In this document: one piece after another, positions 13,979 through 21,536 of the stretch
Numbering within the stretch: the stretch's first letter is position 1
How the letters are laid out: each line of letters starts with the position of its first letter
NCBI RefSeq assembly: GCF_046098205.1
Contig: NZ_JBJURJ010000012.1
Span: forward strand, 62,001 to 126,000
DNA: 64,000 nt
Direction: 5' to 3'
Origin: Paenibacillus_AR mesotrionivorans
Lineage (GTDB): Bacteria; Bacillota; Bacilli; Paenibacillales; NBRC-103111
Made by a program: the position numbers and the translations under genes
The notes under the pieces: generated by a model
Told to the model about the DNA's origin: nothing
Database searches by the model: none
The model's input: the letters and a program-made list of their open reading frames with translations, nothing else

Positions 13979-15358
13979 TTATTGTTTGCCCAGCTGCCCA
14001 ACCTCCACCCAGAAACGGCTGAGAGTGGATGTGCCTTTGCTGAAATTCTCCAATTGGAAGTACTCATTGGGGGCGTGCATGCCTTCCTCGGGCAATCCGA
14101 AGTCCAGCATAACCACTGGTGCGCCAAGCACCTTTGAGAAAACCTCGATAATCGGGATGGAGCCGCCGCTGCGGATATAGACCGGCTTTTTCCCGAAGCC
14201 TTCCTCATAGGAGACGGAGGCAGCCTGTATGTACGGGTGATGAACAGGGATGTAGAAGGGTTTGCCGCGGTGGGTCTGCTTCATAGTCACGGTGACCCCG
14301 GCGGGGGTATGAGCCTTCACATGCCGCTCCATCTTCCGGTAAATATCGTCCGGGTCCTGGTTGTCCACCAGGCGGCAGGAGATTTTGGCCCCCGCACCAG
14401 AGGGGACAATGGGCTTCAGCCCTTCTCCCTGGTAGCCGCCGTAGAGTCCGTTGATTTCCAGGGTGGGGCGGGCGCTGGTCCGTTCCAGGAAGGAATAGCC
14501 GGTTTCTCCGGCCAGCTCCTGCACATTCAGCTCCACACGGGTTTTCTCCTCATCGAAGGGGATCTCCCGGAAGGCCTGATGGGCAGCCTCATCCATGGGA
14601 ATGACTCCTTCATAGAAGCCATCGATAAGAATCCGGTCCTGCTCATCCTTCATGGAAGCCAGGAGCTTAACCAGCGCTGTCGCCGGATTGGCCACACCGC
14701 CACCGAAAAGTCCGGAATGCAGGTCGGACTTGGGTCCCTGTACCTCCAGCTCCAGGCCGCAGATGCCTCGCAGGCCATAGCAGATGGAGGGGGTCTCTTC
14801 ACTGATCATAGGTCCGTCAGAGATGGCGATCAGGTCAGCCTGGAGAAGCTCGGCATGGGCCTCCAGGAAAGGGGCCAGATGAGGGCTGGCAATCTCTTCT
14901 TCACCCTCAACGCAGAATTTGACGTTCACCGGCAGGTTGCCTTTGGTCTTGAGGAAGGCTTCCACGGTTTTAACCTGGGTGTAAAGCTGGGCTTTATCAT
15001 CGGTTGCGCCTCTCCCATACAGCCGTCCATCCTTTAGAACCGGCTCGAAGGGATCGGTTTCCCATTGGTCTACCGGGTCGGCAGGCTGAACGTCGTAATG
15101 GCCGTAGACCAGTGCCGTCGGCTGGCCGGGATTGTGGAGCCAATCACCGTATACCACCGGATGGCCTTCGGTTTCCAGCACCTGCACATGCTCCAGTCCG
15201 GCCTCTTCCAGCCGGTCCGCTAGCCAGCGGGCTGCCTTCCGCATGTCTTCTTTATGCGCAGAACTGGCGCTTACACTGGGAATCCGGATAAAATCCTTTA
15301 ATTCCTCTACATGCCGTTCGTGATGCTCTTCCAAATAGCGGGTGACATCCTGTGTCAT
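13979..15358 (-). CDS. M20 family dipeptidase
   Basis: 459 residues from the ATG at 15358 (minus strand), which has AAAGGAG 11 bases upstream; an in-frame ATG 60 bases earlier lacks a site. Zinc peptidase motifs in order: ALVYGHYDVQPADPVDQWETDPFEP (metal His/Asp, quoted in part), GRGATDDKAQL, VEGEEEIASPHL (catalytic Glu pair), DLIAISDGP, and late HHPYIQA and GGSIPIIEVF. Cytoplasmic dipeptidase/carboxypeptidase of the ArgE/DapE/CNDP type. The precise substrate is not readable. Convergent with the DinB gene and divergent from the PAP2 gene. Confidence 0.95.
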   Translation of the reverse strand: MTQDVTRYLEEHHERHVEELKDFIRIPSVSASSAHKEDMRKAARWLADRLEEAGLEHVQVLETEGHPVVYGDWLHNPGQPTALVYGHYDVQPADPVDQWETDPFEPVLKDGRLYGRGATDDKAQLYTQVKTVEAFLKTKGNLPVNVKFCVEGEEEIASPHLAPFLEAHAELLQADLIAISDGPMISEETPSICYGLRGICGLELEVQGPKSDLHSGLFGGGVANPATALVKLLASMKDEQDRILIDGFYEGVIPMDEAAHQAFREIPFDEEKTRVELNVQELAGETGYSFLERTSARPTLEINGLYGGYQGEGLKPIVPSGAGAKISCRLVDNQDPDDIYRKMERHVKAHTPAGVTVTMKQTHRGKPFYIPVHHPYIQAASVSYEEGFGKKPVYIRSGGSIPIIEVFSKVLGAPVVMLDFGLPEEGMHAPNEYFQLENFSKGTSTLSRFWVEVGQLGKQ

Positions 15359-15569
15359 CGGATCTTCTTCTCCTTTAACGAAAGTCTCGCTGGTAATTGT
15401 AACATATTTTTGCGGCATTTTCTTTAGCGGCAGGGGTTGCTGCTGTCATGGCATGTCATATCTTAAACAATTCTTAATTTTTCCAAAACCCATTATTTTG
15501 ACCGTAGTAAATGGCGTATAGTTCTGGTATAGTGTGATGAGTCAGTTTGAAGAGAAGGAGAAATGCCGC

Positions 15570-16241
15570 GTGAAACAGAAAATCATGTCCACAGTAAAAC
15601 AGCTTTTGCCCCTTGGCTGGCTTTTGACTGTTATGGCATGCAGCTATGTCTATGGGTTGACCAACGGGATCGCACGTCCGCTGCATACCATGGAAATTTG
15701 GCTGGACCGGGTTATTCCCTTTAATGAATACTTTATTATTCCCTATATTATTTGGGGCCCATGTATCTTTTTGTCCTTCGCATTCTTCTTCTTCAAGAAC
15801 CGGGATGCCTATTACAGAATGATTATCTGCTCCGTTATCGGCCATATCGTTTGTTATGCCTTCTATATGACCTACCAAACCTATGTGCCGCGGCCCTTTA
15901 TAACCGATGATACGATTTTCCTGAAGCTTGTCCACTATATATATTCCAATGACCAGCCGGTGAATTGTTTTCCCAGCATTCACGTCCTGACAACGTATAT
16001 GATGATGCGCGCCTACCATTGGGAGAAGCTGTCCAAGAAGGTGGCGTGGATTCCGCAGTTTATCGGTCTTTCCATTATCCTGTCCACCGTCTTTGTGAAG
16101 CAGCATGTAGTCATTGATGTAGCCGGTGGAATTGTACTGGGTGAAGCCATGATTCTGCTTGTTTACCACCCGGCCTTCGGCAAACAGCTGTTTTCCATGC
16201 GCAGCCGGAAGGTTGCCAACAACCGCCAATTGCAGGCCTAA
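15570..16241 (+). CDS. PAP2 superfamily membrane phosphatase
   Basis: 223 residues from GTG 15570, preceded by AAGGAG at 15555-15560. The alternative GTG/ATG at 15534-15542 has no site. About six membrane segments. The three PAP2 signature stretches are YVPRPF near residue 106, NCFPSIHV near 132 and KQHVVIDVAGG near 180, containing the catalytic His residues. Substrates of such enzymes are membrane lipid phosphates such as phosphatidic acid or undecaprenyl pyrophosphate. Followed by a clear terminator. Confidence 0.92.
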   Translation: MKQKIMSTVKQLLPLGWLLTVMACSYVYGLTNGIARPLHTMEIWLDRVIPFNEYFIIPYIIWGPCIFLSFAFFFFKNRDAYYRMIICSVIGHIVCYAFYMTYQTYVPRPFITDDTIFLKLVHYIYSNDQPVNCFPSIHVLTTYMMMRAYHWEKLSKKVAWIPQFIGLSIILSTVFVKQHVVIDVAGGIVLGEAMILLVYHPAFGKQLFSMRSRKVANNRQLQA

Positions 16242-16271
16242 ATTTGTTTTCAATTTGCTGACACATTGGAA

Positions 16272-16305
16272 AAGGCTCTCCGCCTAAGCGCGGAGGGCTT
16301 TTTTT
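16272..16305 (+). terminator. Terminator after the PAP2 gene
   Basis: GCTCTCCGC pairs with GCGGAGGGC (16275-16298) followed by seven T. Confidence 0.88.
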
Positions 16306-16454
16306 GTTATGGCTGCAGCCTCCCCCGACTTTTTCTAGGGATAACGGGACGGGAACAAGGAAAAACAAAAGAGGGGCAGGATGAAGCAGGCGGAAAAATG
16401 AGAAGGCCGTGTTTTATCTCCTACATCGATGAAAAGACAGAAGGGAGAACCGTC

Positions 16455-16964
16455 ATGAACAAAAAAGTAGCAGCTTTTGCAGCGGCACTGACGCTGTCTG
16501 CCGTGGTCGCGGCACCGGTATTTGCTGAGGACAGCAGCATGTATGGCACTGGCATGAGCACAGGAACAGCAACTGGGGGGACATCTCCTACAGCCACCAG
16601 CACACCGGGAACCGGCATGATGAACTGGGGGGCAACTGCATCGCCCAACACCTATTCCGGCACCACAGGCGTGAACAATTACGGCACCAATGGCAACAAT
16701 GACATGACAGGCACCAGCGGAACCGGCGGAATTTTCGGCGGCGCAGGCGCTGACGGCAGCTATACCGGTCATGGTACAGGCACCGGTTATGGCATGGGCC
16801 ACGATGGTTTAACCGGTACCGGTACTTATGGCACAAACAGCTACAACGCGTTGGCAACGGATGATGATAACATGGACTGGGGCTGGCTTGGTCTCCTCGG
16901 TTTGTTGGGTCTGGCCGGTTTGAGAGGCCGGAACCGCGACTCTGACCGTGGCGCCATCAAGTAA
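16455..16964 (+). CDS. Secreted WGxxGxxG-CTERM family protein
   Basis: 169 residues from ATG 16455 after AAGGGAG. The signal peptide is MNKKVAAFAAALTLSAVVAA with cleavage near VFA-ED. The mature part is Gly/Thr/Ser/Asn-rich low complexity with repeats of YGTGT and TGTG types, hence probably disordered. The C-terminus has a short acidic stretch (DDDNMDW) followed by WGWLGLLGLLGLAGLRGRNR: a WGxxGxxG hydrophobic helix and an Arg-rich end. This is the tripartite form of putative protein-sorting signals in Bacillales. It may hold the protein at the membrane for processing. No enzymatic domain. Monocistronic. Confidence 0.88.
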   Translation: MNKKVAAFAAALTLSAVVAAPVFAEDSSMYGTGMSTGTATGGTSPTATSTPGTGMMNWGATASPNTYSGTTGVNNYGTNGNNDMTGTSGTGGIFGGAGADGSYTGHGTGTGYGMGHDGLTGTGTYGTNSYNALATDDDNMDWGWLGLLGLLGLAGLRGRNRDSDRGAIK

Positions 16965-16989
16965 TAACATAGCTAATACATGAGTAATT

Positions 16990-17060
16990 GCCCATCGGAG
17001 ACTCCCGGACTGTGCCTTAAAACAGGCGGGAGAGCTGCCGGTGGGCTTTGCTGTGTTTAC
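16990..17060 (+). terminator. Long imperfect hairpin after the WGxxGxxG gene
   Basis: GCCCATCGG (16990-16998) pairs with CCGGTGGGC (17038-17046) and an inner CTCCCG pairs with CGGGAG. A weak T-run (CTTTGCTGTGTTT) follows. It probably ends the upstream transcript. Confidence 0.45.
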
Positions 17061-17163
17061 GGCGTGTCAGAACCCCCTTAGGGAACTTTTGTCGAAATCC
17101 GAACATTAATGTGGACTATAGGGATAAAATGCATGTTGATGCAGTAAAACACGAACATTTCCA

Positions 17164-17193
17164 TTGACATTACCCCTCAACATTGTGTAATAT
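17164..17193 (+). promoter_or_regulatory. Sigma-A-type promoter of the riboswitch transcript
   Basis: TTGACA (17164-17169) and TAATAT (17188-17193) with an 18-base spacer. Transcription would begin near 17200, just before the aptamer. Confidence 0.75.
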
Positions 17194-17201
17194 CAATGAG
17201 G

Positions 17202-17270
17202 ATGTTCGTATAACCCCTTAATATGGTCGGGGGTCTCTACCGGAAACCGTAAATTTCCGTCTACGAATGA
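17202..17270 (+). promoter_or_regulatory. Purine (guanine-class) riboswitch aptamer, variant
   Basis: The three-helix purine aptamer is recognisable: P1 TTCGTA pairs with TACGAA, J1/2 and P2 start TATAACCCC..ATATGG, P2 closes GGGG, J2/3 is TCTCTACC, the P3 loop has CCGTAAAT and J3/1 is GTCTACG. The nucleotide that reads the ligand (position 74 in xpt numbering) is C, as in guanine sensors. It differs from the usual consensus at J2/3 (C instead of U48) and J3/1 (U instead of A73). There are only 28 bases between the aptamer and the ATG, with no terminator, so control is probably translational. Confidence 0.88.
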
Positions 17271-17298
17271 GACTTTAACCACCTGGGAGGACAGCATC

Positions 17299-18732
17299 AT
17301 GGCTGAATACGATCTGATTGTCGTCGGCGCAGGGCCGGCGGGCATTTTTGCGTGTTACGAAATGGTACTCAAAAAACCGGAAGCCAAGGTGCTTCTCATT
17401 GATAAGGGACATGATATCTACAAACGCACTTGTCCGATTCTGGAGGAAAAAATCAAGCTCTGCCCACCGGCTGCCGGCAAAAAGGAATTTGCCGGTTGTT
17501 TGCCTGCCTGCTCCATTACCAGCGGGTTCGGCGGAGCGGGAGCCTACAGCGACGGCAAGTTTAATATTACGACGGAGTTCGGCGGCTGGCTGACGGATTA
17601 TCTGAGCCCGTCCCGCGTGCTGGAATTGATCCGCTATGTGGATGAAATCAACCTGAAGCATGGGGCAACGGACCATATTACCGATCCCACTACAGATGCG
17701 ATCCGCAAGATTGAGCAGCGGGGGTATGCCGCGGGGCTGAAGCTTCTCCGTGCGCAGGTACGCCATCTGGGGACCGAACAGAATCTCAAAATTCTCGCAG
17801 CTATCTTTGAATTTCTCCGCACCCGTGTGGAAATGCTGTTTAAGACGGAAGTGCTGGACATCATCACCGAAAAAACCGGAACGGGTTATGTAGTGAAGGG
17901 TGTGGAGCTGAAGGACGGAACCGCGCATCATTCGAATTATGTGATGATTGCCCCCGGCCGCGACGGCTCGGCATGGCTGACCACCGTGCTTAAAAACCGC
18001 CGCCTCAAAATGTACAATAACCAGGTGGATGTGGGTGTCCGGGTGGAAACCTCCGATGTGGTAATGGCGGAAATTAACGAACATCTGTATGAAGGCAAAT
18101 TTATCTTCAACACCTCTGTGGGCACACAGGTCCGCACCTTCTGCAGCAATCCCAGCGGACATGTGGTGGTAGAGAACCACAGCGGCATTATGGCGGCCAA
18201 CGGACATTCCTACCAGGACCCGGCGCTGGGATCGGCCAATACGAATTTTGCCCTGCTGGTTTCCCATAAATTCACCGAACCCTTCGACAAGCCCAATGAA
18301 TACGCCCGTGAAATCTGCAAACGGGCCAATGATTTGTCCAATGGGGGCGTTATCGTCCAGAAGTATGGGGACATTAAACGCGGAAGACGCTCCACGGTGG
18401 AGCGGATCAAGGAAGGATTCCTGGAGCCTACTCTGAAGGAAGCCGTCCCAGGCGATCTGGGTCTGGTCCTGCCCTACAATACCATGAAGAGTCTGATCGA
18501 GATGGTGGAGGCCTTGGAAAAGGTAACCCCCGGCATTGCCTCCGAGCACACCCTCTTCTACGGCGTAGAGGCCAAGTTCTACTCTGCACGCCCCAAGCTG
18601 ACGGAGGAGCTGGAAACGGAAATTGCCGGCCTCTATTGCGGCGGCGACGGCGCAGGCATTACCCGCGGCCTGGCCCAGGCCGGTGCGGCAGGGGTATGGA
18701 TTGCGCGCAGTGTGGTCAATAAGCTGGCATAA
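17299..18732 (+). CDS. NAD(P)/FAD-dependent oxidoreductase (COG2509 type)
   Basis: 477 residues. The dinucleotide-binding motif is YDLIVVGAGPAGIFACYEMV at residues 4-23, then the family-specific KRTCPILEEKIKLCPPAAGK region, CSITSGFGGAGAYSDGKFN and a C-terminal GLYCGGDGAGITRGLAQAGAAG that closes the FAD site. Soluble. Members of this family are uncharacterised flavoproteins. It sits alone between its riboswitch and a terminator at 18740, so the riboswitch is its regulator. Common targets of this riboswitch class are purine synthesis and transport genes; a flavoprotein of this type is unexpected. The ribosome-binding site is GGGAGG at 17285-17290. Confidence 0.93.
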   Translation: MAEYDLIVVGAGPAGIFACYEMVLKKPEAKVLLIDKGHDIYKRTCPILEEKIKLCPPAAGKKEFAGCLPACSITSGFGGAGAYSDGKFNITTEFGGWLTDYLSPSRVLELIRYVDEINLKHGATDHITDPTTDAIRKIEQRGYAAGLKLLRAQVRHLGTEQNLKILAAIFEFLRTRVEMLFKTEVLDIITEKTGTGYVVKGVELKDGTAHHSNYVMIAPGRDGSAWLTTVLKNRRLKMYNNQVDVGVRVETSDVVMAEINEHLYEGKFIFNTSVGTQVRTFCSNPSGHVVVENHSGIMAANGHSYQDPALGSANTNFALLVSHKFTEPFDKPNEYAREICKRANDLSNGGVIVQKYGDIKRGRRSTVERIKEGFLEPTLKEAVPGDLGLVLPYNTMKSLIEMVEALEKVTPGIASEHTLFYGVEAKFYSARPKLTEELETEIAGLYCGGDGAGITRGLAQAGAAGVWIARSVVNKLA

Positions 18733-18739
18733 TAGAGAA

Positions 18740-18770
18740 GCGTCTCCGGTATATGCCGGGGGCGTTTTTT
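18740..18770 (+). terminator. Terminator after the riboswitch-controlled flavoprotein
   Basis: GCGTCTCCGG pairs with CCGGGGGCG (with G-U pairs), followed by six T. Confidence 0.8.
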
Positions 18771-18852
18771 AATAGATGGACGGCTGCAACAATTTGGAAC
18801 GGACCTGCGTCTAGGGCGTGTGACAACCATAATCCGAATAGGAGGCAACCTT

Positions 18853-20013
18853 ATGAAGAAAAGCTTAAAAACCATGACAGTCGCCTTGACGGTTCTCCTG
18901 ACAGGCTCCTTGGCCGGCCAGGCCTTCGCCCAAACGGAATTTTCCGACCTTGCGGGAGTGAAGGAGAAGGAGCAGATTCTCGTGCTCCAGCAAAAAGGGA
19001 TTGTGGATGGGGTAAGCGAAGGGATTTATGCGCCCCAATCCCAGCTGACAACCGCAGAAGGGATCGCTTTGATTGTCAACGCCTTGCAGAATAAATTCGG
19101 GCTGGAGACAGTCAAACTGGCTGGTCCCCATGCTTATTATCCGAATGTGGCCGACGGGGAATGGTATTCCTATGCCTTTTCTGTGGCCCGGTATAAGGAA
19201 CTCGGTCTGCCTCAAAACGTGGACCCCGCGCAGCCGCTGACCAAGGAGCAGTTCATCTATTACCTGCAGCAGGGAATTGAAGCCACCGGTGATTACGCGA
19301 TGATCAAAATTTTTATTCATATCGCCGATGAAGCCTCTATCACGACCGCCTACCAGGGTGCGATTCAACGCTCCCTGATTACCAAAATCAGCGCTTTGGA
19401 TGCGGATGGCTTGTTCCATCCCCAAGCTCCGGTAACACGGGCGGAAGCAGCCGGTTATATATTTAATGCGGTCCGCTTTGTGGAGTCGGTGAAGCCGATA
19501 CCTCCCTTGTCTGAGCAAGGTCAGGATGTGTACATCGCCGATCAGGAGCTGACGGCGGGGGAAGCCGTATCGAGGATTGCTATGGGTTTGCAGCTCCAGG
19601 CTAAGGATGATGCGGTAAAAGCCAGCAGCCTGTTCGGCAAGGTCGAGGATGATGCCTGGTATGCCCCCGCCTTCGTAGCAGCCCATGATGCCGGTATCGA
19701 GCTTGGCGAGGAAGTGGATCCCTCCCAAACCCTGACCAAGGAGGAGTATACCTTCTATCTGCAGCAGGCTCTGGAGAAATCCAAGCAGTACCCGCTAATT
19801 AACCTTGTACCTGCCGCTATCAGCGATGAGGCGGAGCTGAACCCTGGGTATCAAGGGGCCGTGCAGCGTTCCCTGAAATTCGGCATCACCTCGCTGGATG
19901 CGGATGGAAAATTCCACCCTAAGGCGAAAATCAAGCAGGAAGAAGCTGCAGCCATGCTGGATAAAGCTGTCGCTTATGCGGCAGAGCATCCGGGACCGGA
20001 AGCAGCCAAGTAA
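18853..20013 (+). CDS. Secreted S-layer-homology (SLH) repeat protein
   Basis: 386 residues from ATG 18853 with GGAGG 7 bases upstream. Signal peptide KKSLKTMTVALTVLLTGSLA, cleaved near AFAQ. SLH-like units are seen at about 28-75 (FSDLAGVKEKEQILVLQQKG, GIYAPQSQLTTAE), 95-140, 150-210 (DADGLFHPQAPVTRAEAAGY), 245-300 and 310-375. The C-terminal pair (EVDPSQTLTKEEYTFYLQQA, SLDADGKFHPKAKIKQEEAA) mirrors the N-terminal pair (NVDPAQPLTKEQFIYYLQQG, ALDADGLFHPQAPVTRAEAA), so an internal duplication is visible. It carries no other domain. SLH proteins bind pyruvylated wall polymer. Monocistronic. Confidence 0.85.
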   Translation: MKKSLKTMTVALTVLLTGSLAGQAFAQTEFSDLAGVKEKEQILVLQQKGIVDGVSEGIYAPQSQLTTAEGIALIVNALQNKFGLETVKLAGPHAYYPNVADGEWYSYAFSVARYKELGLPQNVDPAQPLTKEQFIYYLQQGIEATGDYAMIKIFIHIADEASITTAYQGAIQRSLITKISALDADGLFHPQAPVTRAEAAGYIFNAVRFVESVKPIPPLSEQGQDVYIADQELTAGEAVSRIAMGLQLQAKDDAVKASSLFGKVEDDAWYAPAFVAAHDAGIELGEEVDPSQTLTKEEYTFYLQQALEKSKQYPLINLVPAAISDEAELNPGYQGAVQRSLKFGITSLDADGKFHPKAKIKQEEAAAMLDKAVAYAAEHPGPEAAK

Positions 20014-20039
20014 GCCTCTTAGCGCAGCTTTTTTGCACG

Positions 20040-20082
20040 AACGCCGTTTGCCCTGCCATGCAGGGTCAAATGGCGTTTTTTT
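20040..20082 (+). terminator. Terminator after the SLH gene
   Basis: AACGCCGTTTGCCCTGC-cat-GCAGGGTCAAATGGCGTT with one bulge, followed by a T-run. Confidence 0.9.
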
Positions 20083-20226
20083 GGTCAATTGCGTATATAT
20101 AATCATGCCCTCACGACGGTTTCAGCTTTGTTTGTTTGAACGTTTCCCCATTCAGGTTAAAAGACTAAAAGTCCGTCCATATAACAGATTTGAAAAACAA
20201 AGATGGCCGAGAGGATGATGCATGTA

Positions 20227-21501
20227 ATGAAAAAGGCGGAAATGGCCCGGGCTGCCTTCCGGCGAATGATGATTGCTGCATGTTGGCTGAGTCTGGCAAT
20301 GGTGTTTAGCCTGTCGGAGGGCAAGGTGCAGGCTTCCCCTGCAGCCGGCAAAACCATTGAGGTTAATCTGGACGATAAAGCCTTGTCCTTCCCCATCGCT
20401 CCCTTGCTCGAAAATGGCACCACCCTTGTTCCTTTCCGTCCTCTGTTTGAGGCAATGGGCCTTGAGGTAGGCTGGAATCCTGAGAAGCAGACGGTTACCG
20501 GGCAAAAGGATGGCCTGACCATCGTTATGACCATCGGCAGCCAAGCGGCTACTGTCAACGGGAGCGGTGTTCAGATGCTGCAGGCTCCCAAAATTATCGA
20601 CGGATACACAATGGTGCCCCTCCGTTTTGTAGGGGAGACGACTCAAGCGCTTGTGGCATGGAATCCGTATAAGCCGCAAATTCTTGTTTACACGGAATCG
20701 TACCTGGCTGCCAACGGCCTGACGAAGGCCACTGCCGAAGCGGAGATCAACAAGCAAATTGCCGAATTCAAAAAGAAATATGACGAGCTGACCGCCAATA
20801 GCCCGCAACAGCCGCAAACGCCGGTAGCTGTGCCGGACGCGCCTGCCGGGGACGGCTCTTACCAGCCTGCCGGCTCCGACCATTTAAATCTGAATCAGCT
20901 GCGGGGCATGTATTACGGCTTTAGCCCCGACTACGACGGCTACGAGTGCGGCGGCATGTGCTGGAATATCATCACCTTCCTGCCAGAGAACAAGGTTGTG
21001 GTTGGGGCTCCGCCACAAGGCGGGCCGGAAACCATCGACTGCTCCCGGGACGGCTGCCGGAGCTATACCATCCAAAACGGCTCTTTGGAGCTGGATAACG
21101 GAGACACCTATGAAATTGCGGTCAAATCCGGCAAGCTGTATATCGATGACGTAGAGCTGGACCGTGTCAGTACAGTCCAACCCGGGCTGACGCTTAACGG
21201 GACTTATGTCCACCGCGGCTTCCAGGGTCTCATCGGCATATCTGCCGGATCGACCTCCTGGACGCATACGCTCACGCTGAATGCCGACGGAACCTTCAAA
21301 ACCGACAACATGATGATCGGCAACGTGCAGGGCAGCGCACCCACAACAGGGGCGGCCGGCGGTTCTGACAGCGGCTCTTACCGGATCAGTGGCAATACCA
21401 TCGTATTCGCCTTCCAAAACGGCAAGATTGCCAGCTCCTTGTTCTTCGAGCATGAGGACGGCAGCATTCAGGTGGGTGACGAAAATTACGACAAGGAATA
21501 G
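20227..21501 (+). CDS. Secreted copper-amine-oxidase-N-domain protein
   Basis: About 424 residues. The start is uncertain: ATGs at 20203, 20215, 20218 and 20227 are in frame, and GAGAGG (20209-20214) best serves 20227, although at 12 bases. The signal segment MMIAACWLSLAMVFSL precedes a copper amine oxidase N-terminal-like domain (about 38-145: IEVNLDDKALSFPIAPLLEN, LVPFRPLFEAMGLEVGWNPE, GYTMVPLRFVGETTQALVAW), common in Paenibacillus secreted proteins and not itself catalytic. A coiled segment (TAEAEINKQIAEFKKKYDEL) and Pro-rich linker lead to a beta-rich C-terminal domain with four Cys (YECGGMCWN, IDCSRDGCRSY). Function unknown. Confidence 0.8.
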   Translation: MKKAEMARAAFRRMMIAACWLSLAMVFSLSEGKVQASPAAGKTIEVNLDDKALSFPIAPLLENGTTLVPFRPLFEAMGLEVGWNPEKQTVTGQKDGLTIVMTIGSQAATVNGSGVQMLQAPKIIDGYTMVPLRFVGETTQALVAWNPYKPQILVYTESYLAANGLTKATAEAEINKQIAEFKKKYDELTANSPQQPQTPVAVPDAPAGDGSYQPAGSDHLNLNQLRGMYYGFSPDYDGYECGGMCWNIITFLPENKVVVGAPPQGGPETIDCSRDGCRSYTIQNGSLELDNGDTYEIAVKSGKLYIDDVELDRVSTVQPGLTLNGTYVHRGFQGLIGISAGSTSWTHTLTLNADGTFKTDNMMIGNVQGSAPTTGAAGGSDSGSYRISGNTIVFAFQNGKIASSLFFEHEDGSIQVGDENYDKE

Positions 21502-21505
21502 GGCG

Positions 21506-21536
21506 GCCTGGGGGGTTATTTCCCCTCAGGCTTTTT
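21506..21536 (+). terminator. Terminator after the copper-amine-oxidase-N gene
   Basis: GCCTGGGGGG pairs with CCCCTCAGGC around a short loop, then TTTTT. It overlaps the 3' end of convergent glnS. Confidence 0.85.

Noticed and set aside
15498..15533. Sigma-A promoter for the PAP2 gene (TTGACC with TATAGT)
   Set aside because: The two TATAGT candidates are 13 and 24 bases from TTGACC, neither an acceptable spacing.
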